Below are positions 44,153 to 50,457 of a stretch of 50,457 bases of DNA, piece by piece; positions within the stretch are counted from its first letter, which is position 1, and each line of letters begins with the position of its first letter. Location of the stretch: positions 1 to 50,457 of the forward strand of contig WHTE01000007.1 in NCBI GenBank assembly GCA_009377845.1, given 5' to 3'. Origin of the DNA: Nitrospirales bacterium. Its GTDB lineage: Bacteria; Nitrospirota; Nitrospiria; Nitrospirales; UBA8639. A program made the position numbers and the translations under genes. Below the pieces are notes generated by a model. That model worked only from the letters and a program-made list of their open reading frames with translations, did no database searches and was not told where the DNA came from.

Positions 44153-45073
44153 GTGAAGACCGGGCGACCGACACTAACAGTCGAACGGCTCCAACGAGCG
44201 GTGCAACGTGTTCAAGGAGAGGTTCGGTGGGGGGAACCGTTGGCTCCTATCCTCTCTTTGCAAGTGGGAGGTCCCGCCGATGTCCTGATCGTTCCCTCCG
44301 ATGTGGAAGACGTCATTCGCGTGATCCAAGGGGCTCGAGCGGAGGATATTCCTTTTGTCGTGTTGGGCGGGACCAATGTGGTCGTTCGCGATAAAGGCAT
44401 TCGAGGCATTGTGATGCAACTGAAACAATTGACCGGAATACACGAGGAAGCCAACCACGTGGTGTATGCCCAAGCGGGAGTGCGGTTGCCCCGGCTGATG
44501 CAATTTGCCATGGGCCGCAATCTTTCTGGAATGGAGTGGGCGGCGGGAATTCCCGGAACCGTCGGTGGGGGCGTCGTCATGAATGCAGGGACGCAATTGG
44601 GCGAAATGAAGGATGTCTTGCATGCCGTGGATTTCGTAAATCTTTGCGGGCGGCGCATACGGGTGGAGGCCTCCAACATGTCTTTTGGCTATCGGAAAAC
44701 GATGCTCCCCAAGGGCATCGTGGTAGGGGCGTGGGTCCAATTGACCCTTTCGACCAGAGAGAGCATTGAGGCAAAAACCAAGACGTATCTCCGATACCGA
44801 CGGGTGACCCAACCCCTGACCATGCCGAATGCCGGGTCGGTGTTTAAAAATCCGCCGGGAGATTCTGCGGGACGGTTGGTTGAAGCGGCGGGGTTAAAGG
44901 GGATGCGGGTTGGTGATGCCGAGGTCTCGACCAAGCATGCCAATTTTATTGTGAATAGGGGAACGGCGACCGCCTCCCAGGTCTTGGCATTGATTCGAAA
45001 GGTCCGGCAAACGGTTGCCAGAAAATTTGGCGTGCGTCTGCAACTTGAGTGGAAAATCATTGGAGAATTTTAG
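44153..45073 (+). CDS. murB: UDP-N-acetylenolpyruvoylglucosamine reductase MurB, 306 aa
   Basis: FAD/NADPH-dependent reductase that makes UDP-MurNAc. Features: LQVGGPADVLIVP, VLGGTNVVVRD, SGMEWAAGIPGTVGGGVVMNAGT with the FAD-binding loop, YRKTMLP, and the C-terminal NAGSVFKNPPGDSAGRLVEAAGLKG. The length and the SVFKNP motif fit the shorter MurB class. The start is GTG at 44153, preceded by GAGGGA nine bases upstream. It follows murC by 38 bp. Confidence 0.95.
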   Translation: MKTGRPTLTVERLQRAVQRVQGEVRWGEPLAPILSLQVGGPADVLIVPSDVEDVIRVIQGARAEDIPFVVLGGTNVVVRDKGIRGIVMQLKQLTGIHEEANHVVYAQAGVRLPRLMQFAMGRNLSGMEWAAGIPGTVGGGVVMNAGTQLGEMKDVLHAVDFVNLCGRRIRVEASNMSFGYRKTMLPKGIVVGAWVQLTLSTRESIEAKTKTYLRYRRVTQPLTMPNAGSVFKNPPGDSAGRLVEAAGLKGMRVGDAEVSTKHANFIVNRGTATASQVLALIRKVRQTVARKFGVRLQLEWKIIGEF

Positions 45074-45159
45074 TCACGACCGGGTTTGACGATGGGTGTG
45101 AGGGTGATTCAGTCAGCACAACTTGAGAGGTCTATCTACACTTTGATGAACGGGGAACG

Positions 45160-46125
45160 ATGAAAACGAAGTCTTTGCGAGTCGGGGTGCTCATGGGTGG
45201 ATCATCAGCTGAGAGGGAAATTTCCCTGAAGACTGGTCGTTCGATATGCGAGGCGTTGCGACGACGTGGATACACGGTGGTCCCCATTGAAGTGGATGCC
45301 TCATTGCCGCATCAGATCCGGGTCAAAAAAATTACGGTCGCATTTCTCGCGTTGCACGGGCCGGGGGGGGAAGATGGCACGGTTCAGGGGATGTTGGAAG
45401 TCATGAAGATGCCCTACACCGGATCGGGCGTGAGTGCCAGTGCGGTGGGTATGGATAAAGGATTGACCCGCGTGGTGCTTCAGGCAGCCGGCGTTTCCGT
45501 CCCGCCGGGAATGACGTTGTCTGCCAGGATGATCCCGGCTCGTTCACAAGCCAGCCTGGGATTGCCCGTCGTGGTGAAGCCTTGCGCTCAGGGGTCCACG
45601 ATTGGTGTGTCTATCGTTCGAAAGCTATCTCAATGGAAGGGGGCCTTGCAAGAGGCCTATCGGTATGGAGAGCAGGCGGTGGTTGAAAAATATATTCCCG
45701 GTCGTGAAGTGGCGGTGGGCGTCTTTGGCAACCAGGTCTTCCCCGGCGTGGAAGTGATTGCCCCTGGGGGATTTTACGATTTTACGGCCAAGTATGGAAA
45801 AGCCTCAACCCGCTATGTCTGTCCGGCCCCCCTCTCTCCAAAGCTGGAATGCGCTCTGCGTGAACAAAGCCTTCGTGCGTATCAGGCGTTAGGATGCCGG
45901 GGCGCGGCTCGAGTGGATTTTCGCATTCATACCAACGGACGCCCGTATATCTTAGAACTGAATACCATTCCCGGCATGACCGAGCGAAGTTTGCTGCCCA
46001 TGGCTGCGGCGCAGGCCGGGCTGACATACGATGATCTGGTTGAACGGATGTTACGGGATGCGCTTCCGAAGAAGGTGGCGTCGTCCGGGAAGAAGGCCAG
46101 GTCCAAAGGGGACAAGGGGACATGA
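45160..46125 (+). CDS. ddl: D-alanine:D-alanine ligase, 321 aa
   Basis: ATP-grasp enzyme that joins two D-Ala for MurF. MGGSSAEREISLKTG opens the protein; the ATP-binding domain has GSGVSASAVGMDKG and VVKPCAQGSTIGVSIV; the metal site is ARVDFRIH and LELNTIPGMTE. The C-terminal ~17 residues are basic and extra. The ATG at 45160 follows GGGGAACG. The stop overlaps ftsQ's start (ATGA). Confidence 0.95.
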   Translation: MKTKSLRVGVLMGGSSAEREISLKTGRSICEALRRRGYTVVPIEVDASLPHQIRVKKITVAFLALHGPGGEDGTVQGMLEVMKMPYTGSGVSASAVGMDKGLTRVVLQAAGVSVPPGMTLSARMIPARSQASLGLPVVVKPCAQGSTIGVSIVRKLSQWKGALQEAYRYGEQAVVEKYIPGREVAVGVFGNQVFPGVEVIAPGGFYDFTAKYGKASTRYVCPAPLSPKLECALREQSLRAYQALGCRGAARVDFRIHTNGRPYILELNTIPGMTERSLLPMAAAQAGLTYDDLVERMLRDALPKKVASSGKKARSKGDKGT

Positions 46126-46943
46126 TTTCTGGAGAAAGCCTTTCATCGACACGGCCTCGAAAAAACCGTCCTCTCAAGAAAGGAGAGGCATTTGGGAATG
46201 CGAGGAAAGGACGGAAAAAAACGTCGGTCAAACGTGTCGTCATGGGGGGTGCCCTGGCATGTCTCATCGTGGTGATTGTGGTGGGAGGGCGACATGTGGT
46301 CCGGTGGGCTGGTGAATGGACAGAAATCCAACAGATCACGGTAGTTGGTTCGGATCGGGTGTCGCGTGAGGAAATTATCGCGAGGCTGGCATTGCCGCCA
46401 CAGACCAGTTTGCTCTCTGTCGAGCCGGACCTGTTATCGACACGTCTGGAGTCCCATCCCTGGATTGGTTCGGTGGCGTTTGATCGGGTGTTCCCTCATT
46501 CCCTGGTTGTACAGGTTTCCGAACGTCAGCCTGCAGCGGTCTTGGGATCGTCAAAAGAACCCTATTTTTTGGACGCTGAAGGGTATTTGTTGCCGGGAGG
46601 CAAGACTCAAGAGGGAGCGACATTGCCCATTGTCGATGGGGTGACCTCGAAATTTATGACCCAGAATGAGGCAGAAGGTCATCGACGCGCGAAGCAAGGC
46701 ATTCACATTGCCGAATTGTTGTCGCAACAGTTTCCGGGCAGACCACGGATTGATGTCTCCAACCCGCACACGACGATCGTGGATCTTCCCGATGTCCGGT
46801 TTCAATTCGGGCGGGAGGTGGAGGACCAGTGGCAACGCTTTTTGGTGTTGTACCCGACTGTGAAGACAACAATGAAAGGCCGGTCGCAAGAAGTGGATTT
46901 GCGATTTGCTCAAAAAGTTATTTTTCGCAAGAGGACACTGTAG
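46122..46943 (+). CDS. ftsQ: Cell division protein FtsQ, 273 aa
   Basis: Bitopic divisome protein bridging early and late components. A ~40-residue basic cytoplasmic tail (many Lys and Arg) is followed by one transmembrane helix (~43-63; GGALACLIVVIVVGG), then a periplasmic POTRA domain (IQQITVVGSDRVSREEIIARL; HPWIGSVAFDRVFPHSLVVQVSERQPAAV) and the FtsQ beta domain. The sequence outside POTRA is divergent, as usual, and position between ddl and ftsA supports the call. It overlaps ddl by 4 bp. Confidence 0.9.
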   Translation: MISGESLSSTRPRKNRPLKKGEAFGNARKGRKKTSVKRVVMGGALACLIVVIVVGGRHVVRWAGEWTEIQQITVVGSDRVSREEIIARLALPPQTSLLSVEPDLLSTRLESHPWIGSVAFDRVFPHSLVVQVSERQPAAVLGSSKEPYFLDAEGYLLPGGKTQEGATLPIVDGVTSKFMTQNEAEGHRRAKQGIHIAELLSQQFPGRPRIDVSNPHTTIVDLPDVRFQFGREVEDQWQRFLVLYPTVKTTMKGRSQEVDLRFAQKVIFRKRTL

Positions 46944-46946
46944 GAC

Positions 46947-48200
46947 ATGGCCAAAAAAGAACACATCGTGGTGGGGCTGGACATCGGGACGACAAAAATT
47001 TGTGCCGTGGTGGGCGAAATCCTGGATGATCGCTCAATCAACGTGATCGGGGTTGGATCGCATCGCTCGACCGGTTTGAGAAAAGGCATGGTCGTCAACA
47101 TGGACAGTACGGTGGAATCCATCAAGCGAGCCGTGGAGGAAGCGGAGTTGATGGCGGCCGTTCAAATCAATTCGGTGTATACGGGGATTGCCGGCAGTCA
47201 TATCGGGAGCGAAAGTGCGCAAGGCGTGGTGGCCCTGAAAAAACGGGAAGTGACCAAGGCGGATGTTCGGCGTGCCGTCGATACCGCTCGGGGATGCGCG
47301 GTGCCGGCCCCCGACCGGCAAATTCTCCATGTGCTCCCCCGGGAATTTATTGTGGATGATCAGGAGGGTATCCGCGATCCGCTGGGAATTGCGGGATCAC
47401 GATTGGAAGTCGATGTGCATATTGTGACCGGGGCCGTGACCTCGGCGCAAAACCTCGTCCGGTGTGTCAGCCGGGCGGGTTTGGATGTCGTCGATATTGT
47501 TTTGCAGCCGTTAGCCTCCAGTGCGGCCGTACTTTCCCCTGAAGAAAAAGAATTAGGCGTCGTGATGGTGGATATCGGAGGAGGGACGACCGACATCGCG
47601 ATCTTTGTCGAGGGATGTATCCGGCACTCGGCGGTCATTCCCATTGGGGGAAACCATTTAACCGGGGATCTGGCGATGGGCTTAAAAACGGCGCCGGAGG
47701 AAGCGGAAAAAATTAAACTGAAATATGGGGTGGCGAGCAGTCAATTGTTGAATGATGACGAACGCATCGAAGTGCCAAGTGTCGGGGGACGGCCACCTCG
47801 GGTTATGCCCAGGACGTTGGTGGCCCAAATCCTCTCACCCCGGGTGGAAGAAATGTTTGATCTGGTCCTTCGTGAAATCCGTCGTGCCGGGTATGACGGC
47901 ATGTTGGTAGCCGGGGGCGTATTGACAGGAGGGACCTCGCTGCTTCCGGGGATGGCCGAGGTGGCGGAACAGGTCCTCAATCTCTCGGTACGATTGGGGA
48001 AACCCATTGGAGTGGGTGGGTTGCGGGAAATTGTCAGTAACCCCAGTTATTCCACGGCTGTGGGGCTCATTGTGCATTCCGTGAGCCGGGAAAATGAATT
48101 CGAACTCGTGGGGCCCGGGGGTGGCAAGGGCAAAAAATCCCCGCGCTTGTTGGGTTCGATGGTCTTTAGGATGAAGGGATGGATCATGAACTTTTTTTAA
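46947..48200 (+). CDS. ftsA: Cell division protein FtsA, 417 aa
   Basis: Actin-like ATPase that anchors FtsZ to the membrane and recruits the divisome. Features: VVGLDIGTTKICAVVGE (phosphate 1), the SHS2-type 1C domain (~85-160), VVMVDIGGGTTDIAIF (phosphate 2), AGGVLTGGTSLLPGMAEVAE, and a C-terminal amphipathic helix (VFRMKGWIMNFF) that would insert in the membrane. The length is normal. The gap to ftsZ is 112 bp and holds a duplicated ribosome-binding site and a 10-codon ORF. Confidence 0.95.
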   Translation: MAKKEHIVVGLDIGTTKICAVVGEILDDRSINVIGVGSHRSTGLRKGMVVNMDSTVESIKRAVEEAELMAAVQINSVYTGIAGSHIGSESAQGVVALKKREVTKADVRRAVDTARGCAVPAPDRQILHVLPREFIVDDQEGIRDPLGIAGSRLEVDVHIVTGAVTSAQNLVRCVSRAGLDVVDIVLQPLASSAAVLSPEEKELGVVMVDIGGGTTDIAIFVEGCIRHSAVIPIGGNHLTGDLAMGLKTAPEEAEKIKLKYGVASSQLLNDDERIEVPSVGGRPPRVMPRTLVAQILSPRVEEMFDLVLREIRRAGYDGMLVAGGVLTGGTSLLPGMAEVAEQVLNLSVRLGKPIGVGGLREIVSNPSYSTAVGLIVHSVSRENEFELVGPGGGKGKKSPRLLGSMVFRMKGWIMNFF

Positions 48201-48222
48201 TCCATGGAAGGAAAGGAGGATC

Positions 48223-48255
48223 ATGTATCCGTGCGCACTTCGCGTGCCAGTATGA
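48223..48255 (+). promoter_or_regulatory. Short leader ORF (10 codons) with strong ribosome-binding site before ftsZ
   Basis: GGAAAGGAGGA (48210-48220) precedes an ATG at 48223 that encodes only ten residues before TGA at 48253-48255. The same 11-base string, GGAAAGGAGGA, recurs at 48297-48307 as the ribosome-binding site of ftsZ. The ORF could be a leader peptide or a relic of a small local duplication. The spacing from GGAGG to this ATG is three bases, shorter than optimal. Confidence 0.4.
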
Positions 48256-48312
48256 GTCATCAACTAATTGTCACCAGGTTTAACCAAGAGAGTGGTGGAA
48301 AGGAGGAGTCGT

Positions 48313-49509
48313 ATGTTTTCAATGTCTGATGAGGAACTGTCTGTCATTAACATCAAGGTGGTGGGAGTCGGAGGAGCTGGTTGCAACGCGGTCAATACCA
48401 TGATTGAAGCCGGCTTGAGTCGGGTGGAATTTGTGGTGGCGAATACGGACTTGCAAGCGCTCGCCCGTTCGGTAGCGCCGTACAAAATTCAATTGGGTCC
48501 GGAGCGCACGCGAGGCTTGGGGGCAGGAGCCAAGCCGGATGTGGGGAAAGAATCCGCGCTTGAAAGTGAGCACCAAATCCGCGAGGCCCTGGAAGGGGCG
48601 GATATGGTGTTTGTGACCGCAGGCATGGGCGGTGGAACCGGCACGGGGGGTGCCCCCATCGCGGCGAAAATTGCCAAAGAGTTAGGAATTCTCACAGTGG
48701 GCGTGGTGACCAAACCCTTCCAATATGAAGGGAACCGGCGGGCCGGTTTTGCGGAAGAAGGGATCCGTGAACTGAAAAAACACGTGGATTCCCTGTTAAT
48801 CATTCCCAACCAAAAACTCCTGGGAATGGTGGATAAAAGTACTCCGCTTGTGGAGGCATTCAAGATTGCGGATGATGTCTTGCGCCAGGCCATCCAAGGT
48901 ATTTCGGATGTCATTACTACTCCGGGTTTGGTCAACGTGGACTTTGCCGATGTGCGAACCGTCATGGGCTATTCCGGGCGTGCGGTGATGGGAATGGGGA
49001 CCGGTCGGGGTCCGACGCGAGCCGGGGATGCGGCCAGGCAAGCCATTGCCAGCCCGTTGCTGGAAGATGGAAGCGTGGAAGGGGCACGAGGATTGTTATT
49101 GAATATTACGGGCGGCCCCAATCTCACGTTGCATGAAGTGAATGAGGCGTCCAACATTGCGCGAGAAGCCGCCGACCCGCAGGCCAATATCATCGTCGGC
49201 CAAGTCATCAATCCCGACCTGGGGGATGAATTAACCGTGACGGTCATTGCGACAGGATTCGAACAAGGGGAGTCGGTCTTGCGATTTCCCAGTGCGCACC
49301 AACCCACCCTCGTAGTGGAACCTGTCAAAAAACCGGCATTGGTCTCGGTCTCTGTGGAGAATGGAGGGGACTACGGTTCCGATGAACTTGACCGACCCAC
49401 GTACATGCGCCGGCAGACGGCTGCCAGGCCGGCTCCTGAGAAGAGTAGTCTGTTGGTGGATGACGATTGGGACGTGCCGACCTTTTTACGAAAGAAGGCC
49501 GACGGCTAA
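48313..49509 (+). CDS. ftsZ: Cell division protein FtsZ, 398 aa
   Basis: Tubulin-like GTPase that polymerises into the Z ring. The N-terminal GTP-binding part has [15 protein letters not shown] (~16-30), the tubulin signature GGGTGTG (106-112), and [11 protein letters not shown] in the T7 loop; the last residues [12 protein letters not shown] form the C-terminal peptide that binds FtsA and other partners. A flexible Pro/Val/Ser-rich linker (~325-385) precedes it. The ATG at 48313 is chosen because GGAGG lies six bases before it; an in-frame start at 48268 has no such site. pgeF starts four bases after the stop. Confidence 0.95.
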   Translation: MFSMSDEELSVINIKVVGVGGAGCNAVNTMIEAGLSRVEFVVANTDLQALARSVAPYKIQLGPERTRGLGAGAKPDVGKESALESEHQIREALEGADMVFVTAGMGGGTGTGGAPIAAKIAKELGILTVGVVTKPFQYEGNRRAGFAEEGIRELKKHVDSLLIIPNQKLLGMVDKSTPLVEAFKIADDVLRQAIQGISDVITTPGLVNVDFADVRTVMGYSGRAVMGMGTGRGPTRAGDAARQAIASPLLEDGSVEGARGLLLNITGGPNLTLHEVNEASNIAREAADPQANIIVGQVINPDLGDELTVTVIATGFEQGESVLRFPSAHQPTLVVEPVKKPALVSVSVENGGDYGSDELDRPTYMRRQTAARPAPEKSSLLVDDDWDVPTFLRKKADG

Positions 49510-49513
49510 TGGG

Positions 49514-50269
49514 ATGAAAGCTGAGGAAAGCCCAGGGTCTCCGGGGACCAGGTTGTCTGATTCAGGATTAACGAGCGACACGATTCCCGTGCGCCATTTC
49601 TTCGGGACACGGCATGCGCCCATAGGGTTGAATGCCCATATTCAACTCGGACAGGTCACGGGTGGACACCCGGAATTCCCCTTTATCGCAGCGCTCAAAC
49701 AAATCCATAGTACCCGTGTGGTGGTCTTAAAAACCCGCATGGGTTCTGGAGAACTTAAACAGACCGAAGGGGATGCCCTGGTCACCAATCAACCTCAGAC
49801 GCTGATTGTGGTGCGAACCGCGGATTGCGTGCCGGTGCTGCTTGTTGAGAAGGCCACGGGAGTGGTTGGGGCTATTCATGCCGGATGGCGTGGGGCGGTG
49901 GCCGGTATCGTGTCAGAAACTATTCGGGCCTGTGTGGAGGAGTTTGGGGCGAAACCGGAGCAGATGCATATGGCTATCGGCCCGTCCATCGGTCCGTGCT
50001 GTTATGAAGTTGATGAACCGGTCATCGAACCTTTGCGAACCCGGTATCCTGGATGGCCTGAGGTGCTGCGTAACACCACAGAAGGAAAAGGGGTCTTAGA
50101 CCTCAAGCAATTGATCCATAATCAGATTCGAGCCAGTGGGGTCTCAGAAGGTCAGATTGGAAGGTTGGATCATTGTACCCATTGTCGGGCCGATCTCTTC
50201 TATTCATACAGGCGTGAGGGAAAGGTGATCGGATCGATGTTCAGTGGGATTATGTTGCCGGCCTTATAG
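49514..50269 (+). CDS. pgeF: Peptidoglycan editing factor PgeF (YfiH/DUF152 family), 251 aa
   Basis: The family, once called polyphenol oxidase or laccase-like, removes misincorporated residues from peptidoglycan precursors and has a Zn-type active site. The diagnostic residues are His in LKQIHSTRVV, Cys in VRTADCVPVL and His in AIHAGWRGAVAG; the C-terminal DHCTHCRADLFYSYRREG is also typical. The ATG at 49514 begins four bases after ftsZ's stop; the longer frame beginning inside ftsZ is not a protein. It ends the cluster in this window. Confidence 0.9.
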   Translation: MKAEESPGSPGTRLSDSGLTSDTIPVRHFFGTRHAPIGLNAHIQLGQVTGGHPEFPFIAALKQIHSTRVVVLKTRMGSGELKQTEGDALVTNQPQTLIVVRTADCVPVLLVEKATGVVGAIHAGWRGAVAGIVSETIRACVEEFGAKPEQMHMAIGPSIGPCCYEVDEPVIEPLRTRYPGWPEVLRNTTEGKGVLDLKQLIHNQIRASGVSEGQIGRLDHCTHCRADLFYSYRREGKVIGSMFSGIMLPAL

Positions 50270-50457
50270 AGAACGGGCCGGTTTGACGAAATCCGTCGAG
50301 GTCTTGATTACAGTCAGGGCCACCTAATCCCATCCTTTAGTGAGCAGCAGTCAAGCCTTCAATTGTGGCTACTGACAGCTTCGCAAAAATTGTGTTCTCA
50401 ATCCGGTTGCGGTGTAATCCCTGTCCGTGACTCAAGCGGGAATCCCGTTTACAATAA
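50270..50457. other. Window end, no gene recognised
   Basis: 188 bp after pgeF without a recognisable coding region. No clear hairpin-plus-T terminator was seen. A gene may begin beyond the window. Confidence 0.4.

Noticed and set aside
44174-44812. 212-codon minus-strand frame opposite murB
   Set aside because: Antisense shadow of murB with no family and no start signal.
48204-48329. 41-codon frame spanning the ftsA-ftsZ gap
   Set aside because: It overlaps the ftsZ start in another frame and has no ribosome-binding site of its own; the 10-codon ORF at 48223 fits the sequence signal better.

Overview
This 50.5-kb window is ordinary bacterial chromosome of a Gram-negative organism, most likely a member of the Nitrospirota (Nitrospira-like). 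That assignment is inference. It rests on the complete dcw cell-wall/division cluster, a MurE with the meso-diaminopimelate signature, an abundance of large two-component kinases, moderate GC, and small conserved proteins of a familiar style. No rRNA, tRNA, CRISPR array, integron or prophage was recognised.

Layout. (1) 1-4.5 kb is a worn accessory margin: a bactofilin pseudogene broken by several indels including a 13-bp tandem expansion, two small ORFs, a secreted TPR protein, a truncated IS30-type transposase with one probable element end, and a stretch that may hold another decayed gene. (2) 4.5-11 kb, minus strand: a CheY-CheC pair, a COG2159-type amidohydrolase translationally coupled to a DUF2238 membrane protein (whose N-terminus looks frameshifted), and a 1157-residue MFS-acyltransferase-acyl-ACP-synthetase fusion for phospholipid acylation. 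(3) 11.9-19.7 kb, plus strand: a dense signalling island of three histidine kinases sharing an unusual H-box (HNVGNVLNS type), two receivers of a matching unusual type (PxGWDG loop), and an HDOD protein. One kinase carries a pseudo-receiver with Glu in place of the phospho-acceptor Asp, and another has lost its G2 box. (4) 20-31.3 kb: housekeeping genes (lytic transglycosylase, ZapB-like protein and ZapA, RNase Y, YmdB, exonuclease VII large and small subunits, TlyA, a sugar-nucleotide epimerase, a rhodanese, AsnS). (5) 31.4-50.3 kb: the dcw cluster in the order rsmH-ftsL-ftsI-murE-murF-mraY-murD-ftsW-murG-murC-murB-ddl-ftsQ-ftsA-ftsZ-pgeF, all on the plus strand with many stop/start overlaps.

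The dcw cluster starts from a good sigma-70-like promoter followed at once by three repeats at exact 10-bp spacing (TGGGA, TGGGA, TGGAT). This is the arrangement of a MraZ operator, but no mraZ gene is present upstream of rsmH. The cluster gives the full route from UDP-MurNAc to the septal machinery: MurB/C/D/E/F and Ddl make the UDP-MurNAc-pentapeptide, MraY and MurG make lipid II, FtsW/FtsI polymerise and cross-link it, and FtsL/Q/A/Z organise the divisome. ZapA, the ZapB-like protein and the lytic transglycosylase at 20-23 kb belong to the same process.

The best candidate for an under-described system is the kinase/receiver island at 11.9-18.6 kb. It has matched kinase and receiver subfamilies, an in-cluster pseudo-receiver, and paralogues degenerating in different catalytic parts.
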